Source of the DNA: Anodontia alba | Taxonomy: Eukaryota; Mollusca; Bivalvia; Lucinida; Lucinidae | DNA length: 64,000 nt | Direction of reading: 5' to 3' | NCBI GenBank assembly: GCA_964016985.1 | Contig: OZ024826.1 | Location: forward strand, 66,321,264-66,385,263 | Shown: piece after piece, positions 11,906-23,421 of the stretch | Layout: each line of letters opens with the position of its first letter | Position numbering within the stretch: the stretch's first letter is position 1 | The notes under the pieces: generated by a model | What the model saw: the letters and a program-made list of their open reading frames with translations, nothing else | Told to the model about the DNA's origin: nothing | Databases searched by the model: none | Program-made: the position numbers and the translations under genes

Positions 11906-12179
11906 GATTAGTACCTTAATTTTGCAATTTAAAGTTACATCGGATTTAGGGCGTAAACGTTAGAATCCTCGGCTGTCACGCGGACGTGCATGAGTTGGAA
12001 TCAAGCAGTGACCGACTTTTTTTATTATTCAAATTCAGTTTTTAGGTTGGTCTCAAACCGGTATTTTTAATTTCTTTAGAGGTGCATGATTATTGCACAT
12101 TTTACCTGTATTATGTGTAAAATCGCATGCAAAGCTACAAATGGGATATATGGAGTGAAAAGTTACAAATGTGATAAAG
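11906..12179. other. Unassigned sequence
   Basis: Short AT-rich stretch between a MITE and a SINE-like repeat. Nothing recognised. Confidence 0.4.
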
Positions 12180-12455
12180 ATGTCTATCCTCAAGCGAGGT
12201 AATCGCATTGCTAAAAGGACTGAAAAACACAAGAACAAAATAACACAAGGTAAGACATAAGACAAATCGTCTCGTAGAATAAACCACAACAAAGAGTAAG
12301 ATTAACACCGGGACCACCGCCTTAGAACGGTCAGTAGAGTAAACCACTGGAGGGTTTAAAGCACTTACAGCTAGCCAACTTCACCCTGGGTCCCGATGCA
12401 ACTCTTAATACAGAAATACATAAAAATTCGGTTCGCATAAAGGCTCCCAACTCAG
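12180..12455 (-). repeat. SINE-like repeat, copy 1 (3'-incomplete)
   Basis: On the minus strand this reads TTGGGAGCCTTTATGCG ... GCATCGGGACCCAGGG ... GTTGGCTAGCTGTAA ... GACCGTTCTAAGGCGGTGG ... ATTACCTCGCTTGAGG, in the same order as the fuller copy at 39928-40342. After the last block it diverges, so the tail is missing or replaced. I do not recognise the family. Dispersed copies, a constant left edge and direct repeats at other copies suggest a SINE. Confidence 0.65.
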
Positions 12456-13263
12456 TCAATGCATCAAAGCGAAAACATAAAAATCAAATTAATCACTATA
12501 ATAAACGAAGACGAGTACTCATGACTAATTCTACTGTATTCCAGAGTAAATGAAAACCAATAGTTGAACCACGGTGGGCCAAGCCAAAGACATATCGTCA
12601 AGCCCCATCCCACTGGTTAAAGTTTTACGAAGAGGCCGTCATTGAGTCTGAGGCCCGAACCGCCATCGTGCAATAAAACAGTGAAGCATAGCCATGAACA
12701 ATGATTGGGTTGACATCTAGGCATGCAGTCTGCCGTATAATATCCAGGCTATAGCTCATTCTTTTATGACGGTTAATAAGTTTTCTGAATTGCTCCGAAA
12801 AGTTAGATTTTCCTACATTTTTCTAAATAAACTGGCTTTATTATCTGCAGTTATCAATTTTGTTATTTCTGTTCTGCGATATATTTTCTTTAAATTTCCA
12901 TATCTCAACAGTCACGTAACAGAAAGCATTCATATTTGGAGCATGTGTACATAGGAGGATCTTCTGCGACTGTATAAGAATGGACCATGAGTTAAAGCCT
13001 CGGGATGGGGCTAGAGGTCAAAATCTGGGACACTTCTGTAAAGTGCTCTTATGCTGCGGTTAAGTTTTTAAATGCTTATATCTCGATAGTCAGTCGTCAA
13101 AAAAATTTAGAACATGTGTATGTACATGCCATCTTCATTCAGGTGCATGGTCACCTATGTTTTATAAATAAACTAAAAGGGTTCTTCAGGTGCAAGGTCC
13201 ACCTATGTTGTTGCCATGATAATTTTAGATAGTGCTATGCCCCGTCGTGTTCACATTTGCACA
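12456..13263. other. Unassigned sequence
   Basis: No supported coding region or repeat. Open frames at 12766-12954 and 13005-13232 have no recognisable motifs. Confidence 0.45.
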
Positions 13264-14624
13264 CGAGGGATGTTCGAAATGAATTGCTTATTGTCCTCTA
13301 GCTCGATATCCACGTGGGGCACGATGAAAACCAATACATACCTGTATAGGGTTATTCAATATCTACACAATGGTGTATAAATGTACATCTTAGACTAAGT
13401 TTAAGACATAAAATTTACCATTTGAATACACGCAGTCATTGACCACTGCAGTAAAAATGGTTGGTAGAAGCGTCGACAAAAAAGATGAAATACGGGCTTA
13501 CATCAAAGCTCGCTCAAAACTTGGTTGTTCTTTGAAGAAGCTGATGACTGAAATTTCTACTGCTTTTGGACCTTCTTGTGTGTCTTATGACACAGTTCGG
13601 CGGTGGAAAAAGAAATTTGAGTCTGGTGTAGAGTCCATCAAAAATGCACCGAAATCAGGTAGGCCAAAATCTGCATCTCGTAAAGAAATCGTTTCCAAAA
13701 TAAAGGAAATCATTGAAGGAGATGCCAGATTTACAGTTCGTGATATTGCACGAAAGGTAGGCATATCACTATCAACGGTTCACCTTATTTTGAAGAAGCA
13801 TTTGAAAGTCAGAAAGATTTCTGCTAGATGGGTGCCACATCTGTTGACTGACGAGCAAAAGAGGCAACGGGTTAAAGTGGCCAAAAAGCTGCTTCAAATG
13901 TTTCCAAAACATGACAAAAAGCAGTTTGCCAATGTCGTTACAGGTGATGAAACCTGGGTCAATTATTTTGAGCCCGTCAGAAAGGTTAGCAATAAGATCT
14001 GGGCCACTAAACACAGCAAACGCCCAATAATTGCCAAACGTTCTTTGAGTACAAAGAAGGTTTTGTATTGCAATCTTCTTCTCTGGTGAAGGAGTCGCAA
14101 TAAAAGTGCCAGTGAAAAAGGGCAAAAAAGGGCAAAAGCATCACCGGAAAGTACTACAAAGACGTAGTACAGAAGAAACTGAAAAAGTATTATCAGAAAC
14201 GACGCCCTGCGTCCGTCTTCTACATGAATCTTGCCCCAGCTCATACCGCCGCAATAGTTACGGCGTTTTTGAAGAAAGAAAAGGTAACTGTTTTGCTTCA
14301 CCCCCCCCCCACCCCCCCCCCCACCCCCCCCGTATTCCCCAGACCTTGCCCCATGTGATTTCTTTTTGTTTCCGAAATTGAAAGCATTCCTTGCTGGGCG
14401 GAAATACCAGTCCCGACAGGCACTTGGATCTGCCATTCATCAGTACGTTATTACTGTGCCCAAATCAGCGTACCGTGACGCCTTCAAGAAGTGGATACAT
14501 CGGCTGAAACTTTGCATTTCTAGCCACGGGGAGTACTTCGAGGGCATGAAATGAGTACTTTTGGGCTAACTTGAAATTTGAAGTCTCCAGATAGAAATAA
14601 GCAATTCATTTCGAACATCCTTCG
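13264..14624 (+). mobile_element. mariner-family transposon, inactive
   Basis: The terminal inverted repeats are CGAGGGATGTTCGAAATG at the left and its near-complement CATTTCGAACATCCTTCG at the right; pairing continues to AATTGCTTATT, about 29 bp in all. The right flank is TA and the left is CA, so one target TA has mutated. The 1361-bp length is typical of mariner. It carries one transposase gene in the plus direction. Confidence 0.9.
13457..14554 (+). pseudogene. mariner transposase pseudogene
   Basis: The first ATG in frame is at 13457 (MVGRSVDKKDEIRAYIKAR). The N-terminal half has helix-turn-helix character (VRDIARKVGISLSTVHLILK), then the linker WVPHLLTDEQ and catalytic block VTGDETWVNYFEP, which holds the first Asp. 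The frame breaks at about 14085 (LLLW then stop). It continues shifted through YKDVVQKKLKKYYQKRRP and FYMNLAPAHTA, where the second catalytic Asp should be but Asn is found. A run of nearly 30 C residues (about 14301-14332) replaces the usual PYSPDL codons. The tail APCDFFLFPKLK to the TGA at 14552-14554 is the D34D-type end. Two frame changes plus the lost Asp make it inactive. Confidence 0.9.
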
Positions 14625-15999
14625 TAGCTGTTTTCATTGACCGGTCGGTTTTTCTATCAGTTTGCGCTTGACACGTTGCAGGCATTAATTATGCGCCAGG
14701 AAACTTAAGTTACAGCGTTAAATTATTTTGCACGCTCAAGTGGTTTGCACGCTCACGTGGTTTTTTAGTGTGTTTTTTTTTTTGTGTGTTTTTTTTTAAA
14801 TACAGTACAACCCACACAGGTCTTTTCTTTTGCACGCTCGCGCTTTTTCGTGTTTGCACGTGAAATGGTTTGGCTTTATGTACTTGTCAGATTAATGTCT
14901 AATTTATTCTCATTTCATTCAAAAAATTTAATAAACCTTAATAAAGCATACATTAAAGAATCACATTGTTGTTGTTTTTTACCTGTTAAATTGAAAATTT
15001 ATGAAACTTTAATATACACTTGTCCCATATCTCTAAGTAAATATGAACAAAATTTGCCTTTACGTCTAAATATTTCGTCTTGTTCGCTATTTATAAGCAT
15101 CAGAGGTTATAAAGCAAATATGTTTAAATGTAGAATTTAGCGTTATCAGGGAACTATTTTTGGGGCGATTTTAGGTAGTTATTAGGTAGGTCTTATCAGC
15201 TGAACGGATAGTTGAAATGCGGTATAGTAACTCTGGTGGCGGTAACCCGCGCACCCCCCCATCCCCCCCCCCCCCCCCACACACACACACACCCAACCCC
15301 GCAAAAAAAAAAAAAAAAAAATCCTGATATGAAATATATAATTTAATACACATTGAGTTTAAAATACAGGAAATGTTTCCCTCGAAACTTGCAAATCTTA
15401 TAAACAAACTCGTGTTCGCAACATGTTCAGCTACAAAAGTGTCAATGGCACCAACAACGCCAGACCAAAAGATTCTAAGAAAATCGGAAATTTCCAAAAA
15501 ACGATTTTTTACCCCAAAATGAAGTTTTTTTCACAATACCGGAAAATTTCTTTGTTTCATGAAAACAATACTCTGTCACACAAAAAAAAAAATCATGCAA
15601 ACTCAACCTTTCTTCCAGTAAAAGGCACACAGATATGGCCAGAAAAAGAGGCCAACCCATTGAGAGGCTAAAAATGCCTCGAAATTTCCCCATAGACAAC
15701 GAATAATCTGTAGAGGGTACCTCTAGCGAAATGTGCGTTTCTTGATAACAAATAAGGCTTTCTCTATGATTTTTTTACAGTTGGGAGCCCGGACATCACT
15801 TTTGCCGCGGAAATGTCATTTTAATTTTTTGGTAAAAAATAGTGTTTTTTGAGAATTTTGAAATGAAAATTTTGATTTATTTTTTTTTGTTGGAAACACT
15901 CCTTTAGGGCTTCCTTTTAAAGAAACATTCAACGATATATTGATATCTTCTGTGGTTTTGCCCATACACCCGGCCAAAGTTTGTATATATGGAAATTTG
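14625..15999. other. Unassigned sequence with homopolymer tracts
   Basis: Holds the first copy of a 35-bp exact repeat (14688-14722), a (C)n(CA)n tract at about 15254-15292 and an A run at about 15303-15321. Open frames of 60-118 codons have no recognisable family; the 118-codon frame at 14784 is rich in Phe and Ser from T-rich DNA. Confidence 0.5.
14688..14722 (+). repeat. 35-bp exact direct repeat, copy 1
   Basis: Starts ATTATGCGCCAGG and ends ACAGCGTTAAA, with AACTTAAGTT, a perfect 10-bp palindrome, in the middle. The identical 35 bases recur at 19471-19505 in the same orientation. Confidence 0.9.
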
Positions 16000-16300
16000 C
16001 ATTATGTGGCCTTTAAATTATTTTGTTGAGTATATTATGTACAAATATCCCTTTATGATGTGCTGTGTTTTTTATATTATGCATTTCGCTCTTTTTATGA
16101 TTGTACCATGTAATAATATCATTTGAGTAATTTTTTATCACATGATGTGTAAACATCTTTAAATAATGAGATTTCTTCTTTATATTATACGAAATCATTA
16201 AAAGATGTGTTCATTTTTTTATTTCATGGTTTCTTTTCTTTATATTCTTCCTAACATCCATTATTGCTCACAATCTTCTTTATTATGCGCACTTTTCTTT
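16000..16300. repeat. AT-rich minisatellite, left cluster
   Basis: Repeated TTTATATTATG-like units about 20-30 bp apart (for example near 16070, 16095, 16180, 16240 and 16280), with divergent spacer between them. The same unit on the other strand makes up the cluster at 17650-18060. Confidence 0.55.
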
Positions 16301-17649
16301 ATTCTGATACGGATAAAATCTACAGTGAAGTATCGGTGTTTATACCGTTTTTGGGAGAGTATAAAAGCCGGGAGTAATGGTCGAGAGTTGGGACCAAAAG
16401 TCGGGAGTATATTTTGCCACTCGAATAAAGGCATTAAACATGAATCTATCAGGATGAAAGTTGAAACAAAAGTAGAATGTAGACTCCTCTTCAAAATGCA
16501 GATAAGATTTTATATCATAATTTAAAAAAAATCATGTTTTGAACTGGACTATGCGACCATGTCGCATGATTTGGGGTCGGGAAATACTTTTGCGGTATTG
16601 GCGATGTACGTGCAAATTATGTTCAGTCTGGGGTTGCTTGAATTTTTATGCATTTCCGACTCGACATCGGTTCGTTTGTGTTTTGGTCGAACAAGATGTA
16701 ATGGATAATACTCTTGCAAAGTATATCAATTTTCAAGTGAACAATGGGTTTCTATGAGATAAAAGATATCCTATAAATCTTGAATCACTGAACTTTACAT
16801 ACCCCTTGCGTGAATATCCGTTAATATGCCAAACTGTAATATGGGCGGGGTTGTGGGGGGAGAGGGTACCACAATTTCACAGAATGAACATTAATTAATT
16901 TACAAAGTGTAATCAAACAATTGATTAAACACAGCGTGAATGAAATAAATATTACTGAGTTTACTTCAACACTGGTCTCCAACGACTTCGATTCCCATTT
17001 TTTCCTTTTTTTTCTTTCTTTCATGTACAGAGTCAATTAAGACTATGGTGAATGGTTAGGTTTGTGGCACAAAAAAGTAAAGTTAAAGTGAATTTGTGAC
17101 ATAGCCAGCAGCAGATTAAAACTACAAGAAGTCCCTGTATTGCAATACGTATCGTGTCTCAAATGCCTCAGTGAAACGGTTCTTAGGAGTTGTCACATTC
17201 CATGTAAGCAGTACAATTGAATGTTCTACAGATACGTTGACGTCATTGTAGCACATGGCTGTAATATCGTAAAGTTAAGATTGGCGTACAAGGATGCCCA
17301 TCTTCATACACACTTAAGAAAGCACATCATGTCCCATAAATCCATCACGTTAACAAAAAGTGTTAGAGAGTATCTATTGTCTCTTTTGGTATGACAAACA
17401 CAGGGGGACTTCCTTCTAGATTTAAGACATGTGGTCTTTCATTCCCATATTTAACACATTCATAATGGCTGACCTGCCTGTGAGGCCTAAACACTGCATT
17501 TCATACAACGATAATTTATTTACTATATTTGGAGCTATGCATTCTTTTTCAAACTGTGGAATAAGCTCTCTCATTCCAATATTTACCAATATTTGTCACG
17601 TCATTGATATTTGAGCCGCCATATTAAATATTATGTTGATATTTAAATT
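16301..17649. other. Unassigned sequence between two minisatellite clusters
   Basis: No gene seen. Includes GGGAGAGTATAAAAGCCGGGAG at about 16354-16375, in which GGGAG recurs near 16403. A T-rich stretch lies near 17000-17025. Open frames of 61-106 codons have no recognisable content. Confidence 0.45.
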
Positions 17650-18060
17650 CTACTTGGATATTTTACCCACATCACAATATAAGGAAAATCATGAATAAAG
17701 CAGTTCCCACATAATAAAACCAATGTAAGGAAAGATAAAAAGAACAAAACCTATGATAAAAAGAATATAACGTAGTATATATTAATTTCGAAAAGGCATT
17801 GAATATACCAATGATATAACAGAATAATGGCAATATATAAAGATGAAGTCTCATTATATAAAGATATTAACACATTATATAATAAAATACTAAAATAATA
17901 TGATAATGTTGTGTCATAATATAAAAAATTACAGGCACAATATAAAGAACGTAGCAAATCATATAAAGCTGTTTATACATAATATAATGACATTTGCGCA
18001 TCATATAATATAAAGCATGCATACTATAATGACAAGTCTGCATTATATAATAAACTGGAC
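17650..18060. repeat. AT-rich minisatellite, right cluster (inverted)
   Basis: CATTATATAAAGA / CATAATATAATGA-like units recur about every 20-30 bp (for example near 17855, 17872, 17916, 17938, 17978, 18000 and 18030). These are the reverse complement of the units at 16000-16300. Confidence 0.6.
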
Positions 18061-18267
18061 CACTCCTTTAAAGAAATGTATGCATCTCATAAAGTCTCGT
18101 GGAATCATCAGACAGCTATGGCGTTCCACTTTGCTTTCTGTTTTATTTCCGTGCGTCGTGTTTTCTTGTCCTGATGCTAACATTGTGGTCACCTCACTTC
18201 AATAGGCGCCCACTTTGCTTTCTGTTTCTTTCTGTGCATGTTTTTTTTTTATTGTCTGTGTACGAAC

Positions 18268-18272
18268 GATCG

Positions 18273-18310
<38 letters not shown>

Positions 18311-18328
18311 TATTATTATTATTTATAC
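18268..18328. repeat. (TTA)n microsatellite
   Basis: About 19 copies of TTA/ATT with one interruption near 18308. Frames that read poly-Tyr or poly-Ile through it are not genes. Confidence 0.95.
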
Positions 18329-18939
18329 AATACTGAACCTAAGATAAAATCGATTTAACTTGTAAGATCGACTTAAGCCCCCGTCGATCCCTAGTAGTTT
18401 TTATTACTGCCCGTTCTAAGGCGGTGGTTCTGGTGTTAGTTGTTCTTTGTGTGGTAATGTGGCTGCTCACTGCGGGGTCATTTTCGCGTTTTATCGTATT
18501 CGTTGTGTTATTGTTGTGTGTAAAGGATCCTGTCTGGCATTGTGATCACCTTATTTTGGAAGAGGTAACTGGTTGTTTTGCATTTCATTGGTCCTGGTAG
18601 GCTATGATCTGTGATTGTGGCTAATCCCGAGCATTCGTGGTCCGGAATTAGTGTCACTCTAAAACGTATTGAAGGACAGTAAAGGCAATGATGAGACAGT
18701 GCAGTATGAACATGTTCTGAACCCGCCCATTTGGCATATGTAGTCCGAAGACATACCTTGACAGGCTTGACAGGGCTTAGTTATGTTACTGCCACTTATT
18801 TATCCAAACGTCTTGTGCCTTGAAAGATGAATTTCAAGGTCAGTATACATTCAGTTAAAAAAAAAAAAAAAAAAAAAACAGACCTCAGACTTTTTACAAA
18901 CCTCGCCAGTTTAATTTGTTGGTGAACGGATAAAATAGT
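18329..18939. other. Unassigned sequence with a SINE-like scrap and poly-A
   Basis: Near 18407-18450 the text CCGTTCTAAGGCGGTGGTTC plus GTGTTAGTTGTTCTTTGTG matches part of the SINE-like repeat at 40055-40095, so a diverged fragment may be here. An A run of 22 lies at about 18857-18879. No gene seen. Confidence 0.45.
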
Positions 18940-19150
18940 TTGCTGCTTCAACGTATTCTCTTGTTGCCAAAAGATGATGTCGAGGTAACACGATGACTTA
19001 TTTGGTGCTGCCTCGACTTATTTGTTTTGTTGCTTCAAGATAAGAGGTAAGGACTTCAGATCTTGTTGTCTCGACATATTATCTTCTCGCCTAAAGATAA
19101 TTATTCAAGGCAACGACATATTGTCTCAATATAATTTAGTTTCCCACTGA
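18940..19150. repeat. Degenerate ~40-bp tandem repeat
   Basis: Variants of TTGTTGCCTCAAGATAA ... TGTCGAGGCAAC alternate across the interval (near 18962, 19000, 19030, 19065 and 19110). TCGACTTATTTG, TCGACATATTATC and GACATATTGTCTC mark successive units. The repeat is old and irregular. Confidence 0.5.
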
Positions 19151-20529
19151 AGTTATGTTTTAACTATCGGCGTCAAAAATAGCTACATCTACCTGTTAGA
19201 AAGAGAAAGAACATGACGCATTTCTAAAATTATAATCTGTAATCTTAAAACATGAAATAAAGATTTCTTACTTCTCTGTCCTAGAAAAAGGTAATATCAA
19301 AATTGGGTAAAAGTTTCATACAGAAGCTCCTATGCATATTGTGAAGACGGGGATACATCCTCATTCTCAATTAATACATAGTGATATTGTTAAATAAAAA
19401 ATAAACGTCTCTGAAATCTGATTAATTTCACCGTAAACTTAGAATTTGTTGACGTTACCATCGAAAGCAGATTATGCGCCAGGAAACTTAAGTTACAGCG
19501 TTAAAGTCATGCCAAGAAAACGAACACTACATGGTACATATATTTAGGAGTAGGGTCTCACTGGTGTATTTTCATTGTCAGCCTAAGCATATTTCAACGG
19601 GGACGGTTATTCACAATAATTGTGAAAGAAATACGGTTGTGTCTGGGAATAGAGATATAAACATAAAGAGTCATTTATATAATGTCATTATGCTTCTATT
19701 GGATTAGATAAATTAATATCTGACCAGGATTACCCGACCAATCAGACCAATATAATGCTAAAATTGTTGTTAATCCTTTCTTCTGTTTGCTTCTCATACA
19801 CAGTTTTCTTGGTTTTTTGTCATATTATCAGACAGGATTGCGATTTAAGTCAGTTATGAATGTCCAATATAAATCGATCTAAAATATTCTTTATGAAGCT
19901 TAGAAATCTAAATTCCTCTCATGACTCATAATCAAATTTCACACGCCTGAGCACAATTACTAAATCAGTTATGAAAAAATAGTTTAAGTAATTAATTGGC
20001 CCGTCTAAACTCCAACTTTTTTATATTCATTCAAACTTTGTCAGACATCAGACATTTCAAACAGTTACCAGTAACTTGAACCCATGATGGATTAAATTCT
20101 TTAAAGTAATTATAAGATATGATCGAAGATAGAGTAAAAATAACTACATCCATTTTCTTTACATGTATCTTGTCCTACCAGTATTCATGTTTTATTTGCT
20201 TCTTATTGTAATTTCCGCTTCTTTAGCCGCAAGTTCTTTAACCAGTTCCGTGAAATTGTTTGCACAGAAGATTAAAAAAAAGTATGGAAGAAAGAAAACT
20301 AGGACATACTCCGAAAAGCACAATAAAGGAACACAACCGTCTTAAGAAAGCGGCTACGGATTTTGTGACATGACATAACAACACAAATCAACATTCCTCG
20401 AAAATAACATGAACAAAAGGAGATCTGCGACAGAAATACTGCATTGGAACTGCAAATAACAATACAAACCTGGTTATACCCCTAGTATACGAAGCATATA
20501 GGGGGTATACAGTTTTGTCTTCTCCGTAA

Positions 20530-20531
<2 letters not shown>
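19151..20531. other. Unassigned sequence
   Basis: No gene seen. Contains the second copy of the 35-bp exact repeat (19471-19505). A 60-codon frame at 20163 begins with a hydrophobic stretch (MYLVLPVFMFYLLLIVISA) but is too short and isolated to call. Confidence 0.45.
19471..19505 (+). repeat. 35-bp exact direct repeat, copy 2
   Basis: Identical to 14688-14722 over all 35 bases. Flanking sequence differs on both sides. Confidence 0.9.

Positions 20532-20612
<81 letters not shown>
20532..20612. repeat. (GT)n microsatellite, ~40 repeats
   Basis: Uninterrupted GT/TG dinucleotide run of 81 bp. On the minus strand it yields an artefactual poly-His/Thr frame. Confidence 0.98.
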
Positions 20613-20614
<2 letters not shown>

Positions 20615-20629
20615 CTTTTTTCGTTAAAG

Positions 20630-21290
20630 AATTCTCAGGAACTACTGGACCTAGGATTTTGAAATTGGTACAAACATTGTGTATTACTTCTTGTATTCTG
20701 AAACATAGAATCAGTATCTTCATTCTTATCATGTTCATTTTTTTTCTTTCTCCAAAATAAAACTTTTCGTCACATATTTCTCAGCTCCTATGGGAGTCTT
20801 CAAATTTTGTATACACGTAGAGACTGTTGAAGACACAAATAAATCTCACCATCTTGGTTTACCTTTTAAACCAAGATGCTGAGATTTATTTGTGTCTTCT
20901 TTTATATTTTTAATGATAAAGTCCATGTTTCTTTCCAATAAAAAATTTTGTCCCGGATTTCTGACTCCTATAACAGCCAATCTTCAAATTCTGTATACAC
21001 AGTGCCGAGATGTATTGTGTAAAAGAAAAACAAGAAGCTGTGATTTCTTTTTCTATTCTTCTTACTGGTTTTGCCATCTCTATGTAAGACAAAGGGAATT
21101 TATGTAAAAGATTTCTCAGGAATATGAGACCTAGTATTTCGAAAGTTGGTACAAACATTGGTTATTACATTTTGTATTGTGAAAGAAAGAATCAGCATCC
21201 TCCTGCTTATTTTATTTGTCCATTTTTCTCTTTCTCTCCAATAAAAATACATACATAATAGATTTCTTTTTCATGTGCTATGAAAGCCCG
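20630..21290 (+). repeat. ~250-bp tandem units, dispersed family (copy at 56.9 kb)
   Basis: Units share TTCTCAGGAACTACTGGACC, CTAGGATTTTGAAATTGGTA, TTTCTCCAATAAAA and TTCAAATTTTGTATACAC. One starts at about 20630 and another at about 21105, with a partial unit from 20920. The same order returns at 56930-57330. No coding potential is evident. One unit contains the long hairpin at 20829-20899. Confidence 0.7.
20829..20899. repeat. 33-bp-arm hairpin with 5-base loop
   Basis: The left arm 20829-20861 (GAAGACACAAATAAATCTCA ... CTTGGTTTA) pairs with the right arm 20867-20899 at 32 of 33 positions around the loop CCTTT. The related unit at about 57170-57190 has only the right-arm orientation (ACCAAGCTGCTGAGATT), so the left arm looks like a copy-back of the right arm. 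A transcribed precursor RNA is possible, but there is no direct evidence. Confidence 0.9.
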
Positions 21291-21893
21291 AGTTCTTTAA
21301 ATTTGTTGCGCACAAGGCGGCTAAGACGCACCGAGGGTGACTTCCTGTTTGACTTTGCTTCGGGTTGGGTTTGTCTAAATGTACCTCTACACATAAACTC
21401 TAACAATGTTAGATTTTACAACTCTTTCTGTTTACATAAATATATACAACATACAATTACATTTACACATCTACATAACAATACATGAACAATCGCAAAG
21501 CTAAATTCTTCGCGTTGGCTACAGTCGGGCACAACACGGCTGGCAACTGTACCGGCTTATAACTTGATTAACCTGGGTTGGTTAATCAAAATATTTAATT
21601 ACCAGTATAGCCCCAACTAAGTGTGGTGAACACTGCGCCAATGCAATGAGAATGCTGACTACCGTTTCATAATATAAAGACTCACTAATTGAGTCTTGGT
21701 TAATTAATGTAACTAATTGCTTGGGCCCAGTCCAATATTTTGGTTCTTGACTAGCCAACTGCCATCTAGATTTATAATCTTCTTTAACTTCGTGTTTATT
21801 AAAAACTAATTTTTCACTTACTGAGCTCTGGCTCAGTCTATTATAACTATTCTATCACATAATTATATTATCACACGAAGATCTTTTATTATA

Positions 21894-23421
21894 TACTGAA
21901 CCAAAAAAGAAACTTTCGCAAAGTAGGTCTTAAACTTATAAGGTTAAATACAATATGTAGAAAAATGTGTATATGTAGTAGTTTACACTGACGTCCTACT
22001 TTGGGAAATCGGTCAGATAATCACCTCATGTCGAACGATGTCGCCTGTTTTGACAAAACCTCCATTTTCACGTGCACGCACGGGGTGGACATATCTGATT
22101 TACATGTGTTAACTTTTTTCACTGCAAATTATTGCACTTGACGACTACAGTCATAAAAATACCTAAACACTTTTATATCGATACAATTTGGGCAAAATTT
22201 CGATGCCTCGAATTGCGAAACATTTAAGAGAGAGAGCCGTTGGGATGCTGGAGGCAGGAGCTTCAACGGAAGATGTTGCTGCGCGTCGGATCATCTGTGC
22301 AGGCAGTTAGAAGTTTTTATTTGTGCAGACCGGAAGCACGGAAGGTCTTCCACGTAGCGGTAGACCACGTGTGACCACGCCGGCGCAAGACCGCTATATT
22401 CTGAACCAACATTTACAAAATCGTTTTTTAACTGCGACAGCTACAGCGTCTGTCACCCCCGGTACTCATAACCCCAGGATTTCCGCTCAAACCGTACGAA
22501 ATCGTTTGGCTGAGAACAATTTACGTGCACGTCGTCCCTACGTCGGAACAGTATTAACGGATCGTCATCGCCGTGACAGGCTTCAATGGGCTGATAGACA
22601 CATCAACTGGACAAGGCAAGACTGGCGGACGATTCTTTTTTCAGATGAATCCATGTTTGTATTGTCCAATAGTGATGGTCGGAGCAGGGTCTACCGATGT
22701 AGGAATGAACGTTACGCTGACTGTTGCGGTCTTCAGCGGGATCGTTTTGGCGGTGGGGGTTCCGTGATGGTCTGGGCCGGAATAAGTTATGGGTATCGTA
22801 CCCAATTAGTGGTCATTGATGGCAATTTGAACGCTCAAAAGTATAGAGACCGTGTCCTTGCCCCACACGTTGTTCCTCTCTTACAAACTCACGGCGTTAT
22901 TTCTGAGTTTCCGCAAGACAACGCCAGACCTCACGTCGCCCGTGACAATATACAGTTCTTGTGAAACAACAATATTGATTTCATAGACGACTGGCCCTCA
23001 AAAAGCCCGGATCTAAATCCCATCGAGCACCTTTGGGATAATCTTGACACACGTGTACGGCAACGTCAAAATCCGCCTGGTAACGTCAATGAGCTCCGTG
23101 ACGCTTTGCTAGAAGAGTGGAATAATATACCCCAGGCTCAAATTAATAATCTCATCCACTCAATGCGTCGTCGCTGCCAAGCTGTTAGCAATACTCGCGG
23201 TGGGCATACTTGTTACTAAAGCCAAAAAAATTGAATCGACACCTACCTCAAATGAAATTGAAAAATCCAATGAAATTGATAATTTTCAGACTGTAAATGA
23301 ACTTTGATGAATTGATTTTAAAATATTGTGCAATAACAAGTACGAATAAAAACTGGTAATATACACATATGTGGAAACAGTCCCACTGAAGTATCACGAA
23401 AGTTTCTTTTTTGGTTCAGTA
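21894..23421 (+). mobile_element. Tc1-like transposon, inactive, 1528 bp
   Basis: Terminal inverted repeats TACTGAACCAAAAAAGAAAC (left) and GTTTCTTTTTTGGTTCAGTA (right) are perfect over 20 bp and continue weakly. Both sides carry the TA target duplication (21892-21893 and 23422-23423). The paralogous sequence at 40534-40535 has a single TA with no element, which fixes both ends to the base. It encodes one broken transposase. Confidence 0.97.
22203..23219 (+). pseudogene. Tc1-like transposase pseudogene (DDE)
   Basis: ATG at 22203 opens MPRIAKHLRERAVGMLEAG, but a small deletion near 22290 shifts the frame. The main frame resumes by 22323 with TGSTEGLPRSGRPRVTT (GRPR AT-hook-like linker), ISAQTVRNRLAENNLRARRP, and the catalytic blocks ILFSDESMF, FPQDNARPHVAR and SPDLNPIEHLWDNL. 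The Asp, Asp and Glu are all kept, with one extra codon (DDW) between the last two relative to DD34E members. TGA at about 22962 interrupts between FL and NNNIDF. The end is RGGHTCY with TAA at 23217-23219. One frameshift and one stop inactivate it. Confidence 0.93.

Noticed and set aside
13772..14436. Minus-strand frames of 117 and 157 codons
   Set aside because: Antisense to the mariner transposase, including a poly-Gly stretch from the C run.
20388..20738. 116-codon frame rich in His-Thr
   Set aside because: It is a translation of the (GT)n microsatellite on the minus strand.
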